64,000 nt of DNA, taken from Bradyrhizobium embrapense. Lineage in GTDB: Bacteria > Pseudomonadota > Alphaproteobacteria > Rhizobiales > Xanthobacteraceae. A model generated the notes under the pieces. It saw nothing but the letters and a program-made list of their open reading frames with translations. It did no database searches and was not told the DNA's origin. The DNA lies in NCBI RefSeq assembly GCF_001189235.2, contig NZ_LFIP02000005.1, forward strand, positions 1-64,000, given 5' to 3'. Of this stretch, positions 54,876 through 63,583 are shown piece after piece; the stretch's first letter is position 1; each line of letters begins with the position of its first letter. A program made the position numbers and the translations under genes.

Positions 54876-56477
54876 ATGAGTTCGTCCGAGGCCTTCCAGA
54901 CCATCCTGCTGCTCTTGATGATTGCCGTCGTGCTCGACACGGTGGCGCGGCGGTTGCGGCTGCCGTCCGCGTCGGTGCTGGTGCTGGCCGGCATCGTGTT
55001 GGCACTTGTCCCGGGACTTCCCGAAGTGGAATTCGACCCGGACTTCGTCATGGTGCTGTTCCTGCCGCCGCTCCTGCTGTCGGGTGCCTATTTTACGGTG
55101 TGGCCGGACTTTCGGGCCAATCTCCGCATCATCCTGCAATTGGCGGTCGGCGCCGTCGTGCTGACGACCTTGCTGGTCGGCGTCGTGACGCACGTCTTCT
55201 TCCCGGCATTGCCCTGGGCCGCATGCTTTGCGCTTGGCGCGATCGTTTCGCCGCCCGACGCCGTCGCCGCGCGCGCCGTGCTCGACCATCTCAATGTTCC
55301 GCCACGCATCGCGGTGCTGCTCGAAGGCGAGAGCCTCATCAACGACGCGTCGGGCCTCGTCCTGTTTCGTTTCGCTGTTGCCGCTGCCCTGACCGGCGCC
55401 TTCAGCGCAGGGGCGGCCGCGGCAAGCTTCGTCTATGTTTCGGCCGTGGGCGTCGGTATCGGTCTTGCGCTCGGCTGGATCTGCGCCTACGTCGCCGGAC
55501 GATTGACGGATGCCAGGTTGACCGTGGTGTGGACCTTCCTGTCCGCCTGGGCGGCTTATCTGCTGGCCGATCGCCTGCATGTGTCGGGCGTGCTGTCGAC
55601 AGTTGCGTGCGGGCTGGTCCTCGGCCGCCTGCAGCACAAGGCCTTGAGCGCGGCGTCCCGCGTGCAGGCGCTCGCGGTGTGGTCCGTCGTGACCTTCGTG
55701 ATGGAGGCCCTGGTCTTCGTGCTGGTGGGATTGGCGCTTCGCGGCGTGCTCCACCGCTTCGGCTCGGATTGGGGGATCGTGCGTACGCTTGCGCCGGCAG
55801 CCGCGACGATCTTTGTGGTGATGGTGCTGGCTCGGTTCGCGTGGATTTTCCCGACCGCCTACATTCCACGGGCGCTGATCCCCTCGCTCCGGGCGCGGGA
55901 TCCTTATCCGCCGCTTGCCGTTCCGCTGGTGATGAGCTGGGCCGGGATGCGTGGGGTCGTCAGTCTTGCTGCCGCCTTGTCATTGCCGGAGCATTTTCCG
56001 GGCCGCGACGTCATCCTGTTCGTGACCTTCTGCGTTGTCGCCGCGACCATCGTCGTCCTCGGATTGACGCTTGGTCCGGTGGCGAAGACGCTGACAGGGA
56101 AGGAATTCCTGCTGCGCGGGGAGGAAACGCTGTCGGAAGAGATGGTTCGCGCCGAAATCGCGCGTGCCCAGTTCGAGGCCATCCGCGCGCATTCTCTTGA
56201 CGGCGAGGGGAATCATGCGCATCCGCGACTCGTCGAACAATACGGGCATCGTCTGGCGGTCGCTGAGGACCATGCCCTCGCCAAAGAGCCGCATGAAGAG
56301 CGAAGGCTTCAGCATTATCGTGCGGTGCTGATCGCGGTGGATGCCGGCCGCAGCAGGCTCCTGGAGCTCTTCAACGGGGGGCGCATTCACGACAGCATCA
56401 TGCACCGGCTGGAAGGAGAGCTGGATCAGGAGGAGTTGTTCGCTGCGCGCGTGGTCGATGTGATGGAAGGCGGCTGA
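54876..56477 (+). CDS. Na+/H+ antiporter, CPA1 family
   Basis: Inner-membrane cation:proton antiporter of 533 residues. Thirteen hydrophobic segments cover the first 400 residues, with LGAIVSPPDAVAA and LLEGESLINDASGL as the CPA1 ion-site motifs and WAGMRGVVSLAAALSLP later. The last 120 residues are a soluble regulatory tail. It starts eight bp after the DUF1275 gene and closes the operon; a strong hairpin follows at 56498. Confidence 0.93.
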   Translation: MSSSEAFQTILLLLMIAVVLDTVARRLRLPSASVLVLAGIVLALVPGLPEVEFDPDFVMVLFLPPLLLSGAYFTVWPDFRANLRIILQLAVGAVVLTTLLVGVVTHVFFPALPWAACFALGAIVSPPDAVAARAVLDHLNVPPRIAVLLEGESLINDASGLVLFRFAVAAALTGAFSAGAAAASFVYVSAVGVGIGLALGWICAYVAGRLTDARLTVVWTFLSAWAAYLLADRLHVSGVLSTVACGLVLGRLQHKALSAASRVQALAVWSVVTFVMEALVFVLVGLALRGVLHRFGSDWGIVRTLAPAAATIFVVMVLARFAWIFPTAYIPRALIPSLRARDPYPPLAVPLVMSWAGMRGVVSLAAALSLPEHFPGRDVILFVTFCVVAATIVVLGLTLGPVAKTLTGKEFLLRGEETLSEEMVRAEIARAQFEAIRAHSLDGEGNHAHPRLVEQYGHRLAVAEDHALAKEPHEERRLQHYRAVLIAVDAGRSRLLELFNGGRIHDSIMHRLEGELDQEELFAARVVDVMEGG

Positions 56478-56497
56478 CGGGCGTGACCAAGGTGATG

Positions 56498-56528
56498 GAG
56501 CCGAACTGCCGGAGTGACAGTTCGGCTC
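56498..56528. terminator. Hairpin between the antiporter and hydrolase genes
   Basis: GAGCCGAACTG and CAGTTCGGCTC form a perfect 11-bp stem with a nine-base loop, 21 bp after the antiporter stop and nine bp before the convergent hydrolase stop. There is no T-run. It probably terminates both directions. Confidence 0.65.
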
Positions 56529-56536
56529 GCATCAAT

Positions 56537-57166
56537 CTAGGCAACCCGGGCATCGACACCGGCGATCCAATCGCGGGCCAGATTGACGTCCGCCTGCGAC
56601 AGCTGGTGACCGGACGGCAAGGTCCTGAGAATCACCTTTGCTCCCGCATCCGCGAGCATTGCCGATAGTCTGGCCGCATTGCCAGGTGGAACGATCGGGT
56701 CCGCCTGTCCCGACAAGATGAGCACCGGTTTGCCGTCAAGCCTGGCTTTGGGCGGGTCCGACAAAGGCACCATGGCCCTCATCAGCACCGCGCCGGCGAG
56801 CACCTCCGGCTTCGTCAGCAGCAGCGCAGCGGCGATGTTCGCGCCGTTGGAAAACCCGACCGCGACCGGCGCCGCGATGCCGTGGCGCCGCCGCGCGCCT
56901 TCGACGAATTCCCCAAGCTCGAGCGCACGCTTGCGCACGTCCTGTTCGTCGAACACGCCCTCCGCGAGGCGTCGGAAGAAGCGCGGCATGCCGTGTTCGA
57001 GGACGCGGCCGCGCGGCGAGAGCAGGGCGGAGCCCGGCGATATCATGGCTCCGAGCTGCAACAGGTCGGTCTCGTCGCCACCGGTGCCGTGCAGGAGCAG
57101 CAGCGGCGGCGCGTCGGCCCTGCCGGCTTTCTCGAAGCGATAGACGAATGAGGTGGCGTCCGTCAC
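56537..57166 (-). CDS. MhqD-like phospholipase/carboxylesterase
   Basis: Alpha/beta-hydrolase of 209 residues. LLLLHGTGGDETDLL is the oxyanion region, VGFSNGANIA the nucleophile elbow, LSGQADPIVPP the acid, and LPSGHQLSQ the histidine. It belongs to the carboxylesterase group that includes Bacillus MhqD. Its start overlaps the stop of the ring-cleaving dioxygenase (ATGA), reproducing the MhqO-MhqD partnership of quinone detoxification. Confidence 0.88.
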   Translation of the reverse strand: MTDATSFVYRFEKAGRADAPPLLLLHGTGGDETDLLQLGAMISPGSALLSPRGRVLEHGMPRFFRRLAEGVFDEQDVRKRALELGEFVEGARRRHGIAAPVAVGFSNGANIAAALLLTKPEVLAGAVLMRAMVPLSDPPKARLDGKPVLILSGQADPIVPPGNAARLSAMLADAGAKVILRTLPSGHQLSQADVNLARDWIAGVDARVA

Positions 57167-58101
57167 GACACGGCTCCTTCCAGCTTCGGCAACACGCCCT
57201 CGATCTCCTTGCGGTGCGACTCCAGGAAGCGCGGCAGCTTCAGTGCGTGCCCCAGCGTCTCCACCGGCTCGTCGACGGCGAAGCCCGGAATGTCGGTTGC
57301 GATCTCGAACAGCACGCCGCCCGGCTCACGGAAGTAGATCGAGCGGAAGTAGTTGCGGTCCTTCTGTTCGGTCGGATGCAGCCCGTGATTCTCCACCAGC
57401 CGCTGCGCCATTCTGGCCTGTTCGGCGTCGTCGGCCGCGCGGAAGGCGATATGGTGCACCGAGCCGCCGCCCTGATGGCCACGCAGGAATCCCTTCGCCT
57501 CATAGATGTCGACGACGCTTCCGTTGACGTCGCCCGCCGCCTTGTAGCGGATCACGGAGCCTTCCCGGGTCGTCTCCTTGAAGCCGAACACGTCGGTCAG
57601 TACCGCCGCGGTCTTCCCGGCATTGTCGAGCAGCAGTGTCACGCCGTGAAAGCCGCGGATCGCATGCTCGGCCGGAATGTCGCCGTTGCTCCAGGCTGGC
57701 TCGTCCTCAGCGCCCGGCACGCCGACGAGCGCCAGCGCCATGCCGTCCGGATCCGTGAACGGCAGAACCGATTCCCCGAACCGCTTTTCCAGCGCTTCGT
57801 AATGGATGCCCTTTTCCAGGAAGCGCTGTGTCCAGTAGCCGAGCGAGCGCTGCGGCACGCGGAACGCAGTCTGGTGGGTTTCGCCGACGCCCCTCCGGCC
57901 GGGAGGCACGCCCTGCCAGGGAAAGAACGTCAGGATCGTGCCGGGCCGGCCGGTCTCGTCGCCATAATAGAAGTGATAGGTGGCCGGATCGTCGAAATTG
58001 ACCGTCCGCTTGACGAACCGCAGGCCGAGATCCCGCGTGTAGAAGCCGAAATTCCGGATCGGATCGCCGGCGATGGCCGTGACGTGGTGAAGTCCTGACA
58101 T
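57163..58101 (-). CDS. MhqO-like ring-cleaving dioxygenase
   Basis: VOC-family dioxygenase of 312 residues. GLHHVTAIAGDPIRNFGFY opens the first module, SVHHIAFRAADD gives the second metal histidine, and GVLFEIATDIPGF the glutamate. Its homologues in Bacillus (MhqO) act on hydroquinones. GGAGGAAAA precedes the ATG at 58101. It is divergent from a LysR gene and coupled to the hydrolase gene. Confidence 0.9.
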   Translation of the reverse strand: MSGLHHVTAIAGDPIRNFGFYTRDLGLRFVKRTVNFDDPATYHFYYGDETGRPGTILTFFPWQGVPPGRRGVGETHQTAFRVPQRSLGYWTQRFLEKGIHYEALEKRFGESVLPFTDPDGMALALVGVPGAEDEPAWSNGDIPAEHAIRGFHGVTLLLDNAGKTAAVLTDVFGFKETTREGSVIRYKAAGDVNGSVVDIYEAKGFLRGHQGGGSVHHIAFRAADDAEQARMAQRLVENHGLHPTEQKDRNYFRSIYFREPGGVLFEIATDIPGFAVDEPVETLGHALKLPRFLESHRKEIEGVLPKLEGAVS

Positions 58102-58157
58102 GTTTTTCCTCCAGCTCGAATGAGCAACATCATTTCGCCGGTACATATCGGACGGGT

Positions 58158-58172
58158 TTGTTCTGAGGACAA
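58158..58172. promoter_or_regulatory. Candidate LysR-type binding site
   Basis: TTGTTCTGAGGACAA is a nearly perfect 15-bp inverted repeat of T-N11-A form in the 123-bp spacer between the MhqO-like and LysR genes. Confidence 0.45.
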
Positions 58173-58224
58173 TTCATGCTTTCATGGCATCTATGTCTAC
58201 GATTTGGCGACAATCGAGGGGTAA

Positions 58225-59127
58225 ATGGACAAGCTGGCCAGCCTGAGAGCCTTCGTGAAGGTCGTCGAAAGCGGCAGCTTCGCCGAGGCCGGCCGGCAAA
58301 TGCGGCTCTCGCGGTCGGCGATCAGCAAATATGTCGGCGATCTCGAGGAGAGCCTTGGGGTTCAATTGCTGAACCGCACCACCCGGCACGCCAGTCCGAC
58401 CGAAAACGGTCAGATGTATTTCGAGCGCGCCATCGTGATCCTCTCGGACGTCGACGCCGCGGACCAGGCGGTCACCCAGCTGCAATCGGCGCCGCGCGGC
58501 CTGTTGCGCGTCAATGCGCCGATGTCGTTCGGCACGATGCGCCTCGGGCCTGCGCTCGCCGATTTCATGACCAAGTATCCCGACCTCCAGCTGCAACTCG
58601 TGCTGAGCGACGATCTTCTTGACCCTGTTCAGGACGGCTTCGATGTCACGCTGCGTATCGCCGAGCTGGAGTCCTCGAGCCTGATCGCGCGCAAGATCGT
58701 TCCGGTCCCGCGGCTGGTCTGCGCATCGCCCGACTATCTGAAACGTCATGGCACGCCGCTCCATCCGCAGGACCTGCGCGACCACGTCTCGCTGACCTAC
58801 GGCTTCCTGCTGACGGGCAACCAATGGAAGCTGACCGGCAGCGACGGCGTCCACTGGATCCAGCCGGCGTGGTCGCTGTGCGTCAACAATGCGGAGGTGT
58901 TGCGCGACGTGGCGGTCAAGGGCAAGGGTATCGCGCTGATTCCGGAGTTCATCGCGGCGGAGGCGCTGAAGGATGGCCGCCTCCAGGCCGTGCTTGCGAA
59001 CTATTCGGCCCCGCCGCTGACGCTTTACGCGGTCTATCCGCCCACGCGACATCTTGCCGTCAAGGTTCGCCTCTTCATCGATTTCCTCGTCGACCGGTTC
59101 GGATCAGCCGATAGGCGAGGGGACTAG
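58225..59127 (+). CDS. LysR-family transcriptional regulator
   Basis: Regulator of 300 residues. The N-terminal helix-turn-helix (LRAFVKVVESGSFAEAGRQMRLSRSAISK) is followed by the LysR substrate-binding domain. GAGGGG precedes the ATG. Being divergent from the dioxygenase-hydrolase pair, it probably activates or represses it in response to a quinone or phenol. Its end overlaps the convergent dctA gene by four bp. Confidence 0.92.
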   Translation: MDKLASLRAFVKVVESGSFAEAGRQMRLSRSAISKYVGDLEESLGVQLLNRTTRHASPTENGQMYFERAIVILSDVDAADQAVTQLQSAPRGLLRVNAPMSFGTMRLGPALADFMTKYPDLQLQLVLSDDLLDPVQDGFDVTLRIAELESSSLIARKIVPVPRLVCASPDYLKRHGTPLHPQDLRDHVSLTYGFLLTGNQWKLTGSDGVHWIQPAWSLCVNNAEVLRDVAVKGKGIALIPEFIAAEALKDGRLQAVLANYSAPPLTLYAVYPPTRHLAVKVRLFIDFLVDRFGSADRRGD

Positions 59128-60482
59128 ACCTGATTGCGAGCAGGCAGCGGGTTGACATCGACCACCGCCGCCGGCGTTACCTCTCTTTCGTCGCCTGTCG
59201 CATTGCCGTCGAGCACCGCATTCAGCCGGGCCGGATCGAGTTCGCCCTCGGTCCGCGCGATCACGATCGTCGCCACGCCATTGCCGATCACGTTGACGAG
59301 CGCGCGAGCCTCGCTCATGAACCGGTCGATGCCGAGGATCAGCGCCATGCCCGCGACCGGGATGGTCGGAACGACCGACAGCGTTCCGACCAGCGCGATG
59401 AAGGACGCGCCGGTCACGCCGCTCGCGCCCTTCGAGGTCAGCATGGCGACGGCGAGGATCGCGATCTGCTGCGAGAGCGTGAGGTCGGTGTTGGTGGCTT
59501 GCGCAACGAAGAGTGCGGCAAGTGTCATGTAGATCGACGAGCCGTCGGTATTGAACACGTAGCCGGTCGGCACGACGAGTCCGACGACCGGCTTGGAGCA
59601 GCCGAGGCGTTCGAGCTTTTCCATCAGGCTCGGCAGCACCGGATCGGACGACGACATCCCGAGCACGATCAGGATCTCTTCCTTAATGTAGATGAGGAAC
59701 TTCCAGATGCTGAAGCCGGACCACCAGGCGATCGGGCCGAGAACGCCGAACACGAACACGGCGGACGTCAGGTAGAACAGGCCGACGAGCTTGACCAGCG
59801 GGCCGAGGGAGGCGATGCCGTAGCGGCCGACGGTGAACGCCATGGCTCCGAACGCGCCGATCGGCGCGAAGCGCATGATCACATTGATGGCACCGAAGAT
59901 CAGCATCGATCCCCCGTCGATCATGTCCCGCACGGGCCTGGCGCGCTCGCCGAGGCGGGACAGCACGCAGCCGAGCAGGATTGAGACCAGCACCACGGGA
60001 AGAATGTCGCCGCGCGCGAAGGCGTCGGTGACGGTGTTCGGGATGATGTTGAGCAGGAACTCGGCGATGGTCTGCTCTTTCGCCTTGCCGGCATATTGTG
60101 CAACGGCCTTGGCATCGAGGGTCGCGGGATCGACGTTGAAGCCGGCGCCGGGCGTCGCCACATGGGCGGCAATGAATCCGATCAGCAGCGCCAGGGTCGA
60201 GAGGACTTCGAAGTAGAGCAACGCCTTGCCGCCGACGCGACTCACCTTCTTCATGTCCGACATTCCGGCGATGCCGGTGACCACGGTGCAGAAGATCGCG
60301 AGCGCGATGACCATCTTGATCAGCTTGATGAAGCCGTCGCCGAACGGCTTCATGTCGACCGCGATGCCGGGCCAGAAGTGGCCGAGCGCGATGGCGACGA
60401 CGATTGCCGCCAGGACCTGCACGTACAAGATTGTGTAGAAGGGCCGCTTCTTCCGTGGCTCCTGGTTCGCGCTCGCGCTCAT
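59124..60482 (-). CDS. dctA: C4-dicarboxylate:cation symporter
   Basis: Inner-membrane symporter of 452 residues of the DAACS family. FIKLIKMVIALAIFCTVVTGIAGM, the substrate region SSSDPVLPSLMEKLERLGC and TGYVFNTDGSSIYMTLAAL are DctA-type signatures. The usual SSSE is SSSD, and NLDG is NTDG, so the substrate may differ from succinate or fumarate. GGGAGGA precedes the ATG. It is last gene of the catabolic operon and may import the substrate or an intermediate. Confidence 0.88.
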   Translation of the reverse strand: MSASANQEPRKKRPFYTILYVQVLAAIVVAIALGHFWPGIAVDMKPFGDGFIKLIKMVIALAIFCTVVTGIAGMSDMKKVSRVGGKALLYFEVLSTLALLIGFIAAHVATPGAGFNVDPATLDAKAVAQYAGKAKEQTIAEFLLNIIPNTVTDAFARGDILPVVLVSILLGCVLSRLGERARPVRDMIDGGSMLIFGAINVIMRFAPIGAFGAMAFTVGRYGIASLGPLVKLVGLFYLTSAVFVFGVLGPIAWWSGFSIWKFLIYIKEEILIVLGMSSSDPVLPSLMEKLERLGCSKPVVGLVVPTGYVFNTDGSSIYMTLAALFVAQATNTDLTLSQQIAILAVAMLTSKGASGVTGASFIALVGTLSVVPTIPVAGMALILGIDRFMSEARALVNVIGNGVATIVIARTEGELDPARLNAVLDGNATGDEREVTPAAVVDVNPLPARNQV

Positions 60483-60505
60483 CTATTCCTCCCTCGAAAA
60501 TTCTG

Positions 60506-60865
60506 TTATTGGTCTCGCTGACGTTCTTCTGCCGAGAGCGGCATCACCAGAAGAACCGTCACGGGCGAATTCGTTCGGTTGGTCAGGCGCCGGTCCTCGC
60601 CGCCGGCGATGCGGCAGGAATCCCATTGTCCGAGCTCAATCTCGGTCTCGCCGTTCGAGATGCTGAGCTTGCCGTCGAGCAACACATAGATTTTCTCCTG
60701 TGCCGATGCGGACTGGGTCGTCCCGCCGCCCGGCGCGACCACGGAGACGCCGATCCACAGGTCGGAGGAGGGGCCGGCCTCGCGTCCCTGCACACGGACC
60801 ATCGCCATGTCATGATGCCCCGGCGCCGTGTAGGCCGGCGCCTCGGCGAAGCGGACGACGTGCAT
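60506..60865 (-). CDS. Cupin-domain protein
   Basis: Single-cupin protein of 119 residues. The barrel motifs are weak: GHHDMAMV and KIYVLLDGKLSI with GQWDSCRIAGGE; the metal histidines of the first cupin motif are partly absent. It may be an isomerase-like or small-molecule-binding protein. It lies two bp downstream of the oxidoreductase gene in the operon. Confidence 0.82.
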   Translation of the reverse strand: MHVVRFAEAPAYTAPGHHDMAMVRVQGREAGPSSDLWIGVSVVAPGGGTTQSASAQEKIYVLLDGKLSISNGETEIELGQWDSCRIAGGEDRRLTNRTNSPVTVLLVMPLSAEERQRDQ

Positions 60866-60867
60866 GA

Positions 60868-61890
60868 TCAGGCTCCCGGGCGCAGCACGATGCGGTCGCG
60901 TGACGACCCGATCACAGCGGCATAAGCCGCCTTGGCGTCGGCGAGCGAATAGATCGAGCGCTCCGCGATCGGAAACGGACGAAGGAAGCCGCCGGCAAAG
61001 CCGGGCAGTGCGCTGCGCAGGACGTCGGCGCTCTCGACCGAGGAGAAGGCGAGGGTGTCGATACCGACATAGGTGTGCCGCCCGCGGTAGAATTCGAGGA
61101 TGTTGAACTGCACGATCTTGTGCACGGCCGCGATCAGGATCTGGCGTCCACCCTTTGCGAGGGAGTGGTGGGCATCGTCGAAATAGGGATCGCCGACCGT
61201 GTTGAAGACGATGTCGGCACCCTTGCCCCCGGTCAGTTCGCGGACACGCTCGGCAACGTCGGTCGCGGCGGAGTTGACGACCTCGATCGGCGCGTTGGCG
61301 TGACCCTCATAGTCCTCGTCCTTGCGCACCACGCCGATCACCTTGGCGCCCTGCCAGGTCGCAAGTTGCACCGCCGCCTGTCCGACCTTGCCGTTGACGC
61401 CCATGACGACGACATGCTCGCCCGGCTTCGGCATGCCCGACCTGCGGAAGCCCTCGATGGCGGTGACGAACGGCACGCCAATCCCGGCGGCTTCTTCCAT
61501 CGAGATGCCGTCCGGCTTCTCGACCAGCGCCGCCGCTTCGACCACGAGATGCGAGGCGTGCGTGCCGTCGCGGCGGATGCCGAGATCGCCGGAGCTGCCG
61601 AACACGGACTTGCCGATCCATTGCCGCGGCCCGTCGACCACCAGTCCGGCGAAATCGCGGCCCGGGGTTCGGGGAAATACCGCATACGGCATCAGTCCGG
61701 TGGCGGCCTTCGCGTCGGACGGGTTGACGCCGGCGGCCTCGATGGCGACGACAACCTCGTCAGCTTGTCGCGACAAGGATCGCCGTTCGATGACGGGTTC
61801 GATCGATGCAGCATCGGCGGCCTTGGCGTTGAGCCGCACGCTGGTCGCATCGATGCCAAGGTCTAATTTCGGTCCGGTCACGATGTTCAT
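60868..61890 (-). CDS. MDR-family quinone oxidoreductase/alcohol dehydrogenase
   Basis: Zinc-independent medium-chain oxidoreductase of 340 residues. AAGVNPSDAKAATGLMPYAVFPRTPGRDFAG is the GroES-like part, VVVMGVNGKVGQAAVQLATWQGAKV the NADPH fold. No zinc-ligand cysteines are visible. GGAGCG precedes the ATG. It probably reduces a quinone or enone in the pathway. Confidence 0.88.
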   Translation of the reverse strand: MNIVTGPKLDLGIDATSVRLNAKAADAASIEPVIERRSLSRQADEVVVAIEAAGVNPSDAKAATGLMPYAVFPRTPGRDFAGLVVDGPRQWIGKSVFGSSGDLGIRRDGTHASHLVVEAAALVEKPDGISMEEAAGIGVPFVTAIEGFRRSGMPKPGEHVVVMGVNGKVGQAAVQLATWQGAKVIGVVRKDEDYEGHANAPIEVVNSAATDVAERVRELTGGKGADIVFNTVGDPYFDDAHHSLAKGGRQILIAAVHKIVQFNILEFYRGRHTYVGIDTLAFSSVESADVLRSALPGFAGGFLRPFPIAERSIYSLADAKAAYAAVIGSSRDRIVLRPGA

Positions 61891-61899
61891 GGGGCGCTC

Positions 61900-62805
61900 C
61901 TAGGCCGCACGCTGGGACGGATGCGGCAGACCGACGATGCGTCGTGCCTCCTCGATCGTCGCGATCTCACCGCCGAGGTCCTCGACGATGCGGCGTGCCT
62001 TGACGACCATCTCCGCGTTGGATGTCGCGAACCGTCCGCGAGACAGATAGACCGCGTCCTCGAGCCCGACCCGGACGTGACCGCCGGCGAGATAGGATTG
62101 CGCGACCGTGGTGAAGGCGGCCTTGCCGATTCCGATCGCGGTGAACTCCGCATCCTGCGGCAGCAGGTCCCGCGCGTAGAGCACGGTTTCCGGAGCCGGC
62201 TGGAAGCCGTAGCGCACGCCCATCACGAAGGAGCACAGCACCGGCCCCTTCAGCGTGCCGTCGGCGAGCAGATCACGCATCAGCGCAATATCACCCGAAT
62301 CGAACAGCTCGATCTCCGGCTTGACGCCGGCGTCAGCGATCACCTTCGCCATGCGTCGCACGTTGGGCGGCGTGTTGATCACCACCTCGCGACCCGAATT
62401 CATGGTGTTGAGGTCGAGGGTGCAGATGTCGGGCCGCAACACGGCAATGTGCTCGACCCGCTTCTCCGGCATCATCAAGGTCGTGCCTTCGGCCGCGACC
62501 TTCGGGTCGTCCTTCGACGGCACGAAGCGACCGCCGGGCCCCGTCGTGATGTTGAGGATCAGTTCGGGATTGCGGACGCGGATGCGCTGCACGACATCCG
62601 CGTAGTGGTCGAGCAGCATCGATGGGCGACCGGTCAGGGGATCGCGCACATGGATGTGGACGATGGCGGCGCCGGCGTCCGCAGCGCCGAGGCAGGCCTC
62701 GGCGATCTGCTGGGGCGTGATCGGCAGGTGCGGCGTCTGCTCGGGCGTCGTCAGATTGCCCGTCACCGCGCAGGTGATGATGACCTTGTCGGGTGGAGAT
62801 CGCAT
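61900..62805 (-). CDS. Beta-keto acid cleavage enzyme (BKACE, DUF849)
   Basis: Zinc enzyme of 301 residues that cleaves a beta-keto acid with acetyl-CoA to a CoA thioester and acetoacetate. KVIITCAVTGNLTTPEQTPHLP begins the fold; IVHIHVRDPLTGRPS holds the metal histidines and LFDSGDIA the late motif. The family's best known member acts on 3-keto-5-aminohexanoate in lysine fermentation, but many members use other acids. GAGGGAC precedes the ATG. In this operon it may act after ring cleavage. Confidence 0.9.
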   Translation of the reverse strand: MRSPPDKVIITCAVTGNLTTPEQTPHLPITPQQIAEACLGAADAGAAIVHIHVRDPLTGRPSMLLDHYADVVQRIRVRNPELILNITTGPGGRFVPSKDDPKVAAEGTTLMMPEKRVEHIAVLRPDICTLDLNTMNSGREVVINTPPNVRRMAKVIADAGVKPEIELFDSGDIALMRDLLADGTLKGPVLCSFVMGVRYGFQPAPETVLYARDLLPQDAEFTAIGIGKAAFTTVAQSYLAGGHVRVGLEDAVYLSRGRFATSNAEMVVKARRIVEDLGGEIATIEEARRIVGLPHPSQRAA

Positions 62806-62815
62806 GGTGTGTCCC

Positions 62816-63583
62816 TCAGAGTGAGCGGCCGCCGTCGACCACGAAGGTCGTTCCGGTGGCGAAGCCGAGTTGCGTGGCACAGGCGAGGATCGCCGAGGCG
62901 ATGTCATCCGACGTCGCGATCCGCTTCAGCGGCGTCGTCGCAGCGGTCTTCGCGTTGAAGTCGGCGCCGCGTCCGGCAACGAAGCTGGTGTCGACCACGC
63001 CGGGGGCGACCGCGAGTACTCTCACCTCCGGTGCAAGCACGCGGGCCAGCGATTTGGTCATGACGTCGATGCCGGCCTTGGCGGCGCAGTAGGCGATCGA
63101 CGAGCCGATGCCATTGCTGCCTGCAATCGACGAGATCGAGACGATCAGGCCGTTGCCCGATGCTTTCAGGAGCGGGGCGAACGTGCGGATGGTCGCGAAC
63201 TGTCCGCGCCAATTGACCGCAAACATCCGGTCGATGAGATCGTCGTCCAGTGCCTCGAGATCGGCGTGAGGCACCGGCTTGGTAAATCCCGCAGCGTTGA
63301 CCAGGACGTCGAGGCGGCCGAAGCGTCGCTCGATCTCGCCGCGCAGCGCCGTCAACGTATCGGTCCGCGACACGTCGGCGACCAGCGCCGCGTGGCCTTC
63401 TCCGGGCAGGGATTGGATCACCTTCGCGGCTGCCGCGGCCTCCTCCGGAACATCGCGATGACTGATCGCGATGCGGGCGCCAAGCTCGGCAAATTTTCGG
63501 GCGGAGACGGCGCCGATGCTGCCGGCGCCGCCAACGACGAGGACGACCTTGCCGTCCATGGACTGATTCATGGTCTTGCTCAC
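62816..63583 (-). CDS. Short-chain dehydrogenase/reductase
   Basis: SDR oxidoreductase of 255 residues. GGAGSIG binds the nucleotide, LVNAAG and YCAAK supply the catalytic Tyr and Lys, and PGVVDTSF follows. The GTG start overlaps the TGA of the dioxygenase gene (GTGA); ATG 63571 is the alternative. The substrate is unknown. Confidence 0.9.
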   Translation of the reverse strand: MSKTMNQSMDGKVVLVVGGAGSIGAVSARKFAELGARIAISHRDVPEEAAAAAKVIQSLPGEGHAALVADVSRTDTLTALRGEIERRFGRLDVLVNAAGFTKPVPHADLEALDDDLIDRMFAVNWRGQFATIRTFAPLLKASGNGLIVSISSIAGSNGIGSSIAYCAAKAGIDVMTKSLARVLAPEVRVLAVAPGVVDTSFVAGRGADFNAKTAATTPLKRIATSDDIASAILACATQLGFATGTTFVVDGGRSL

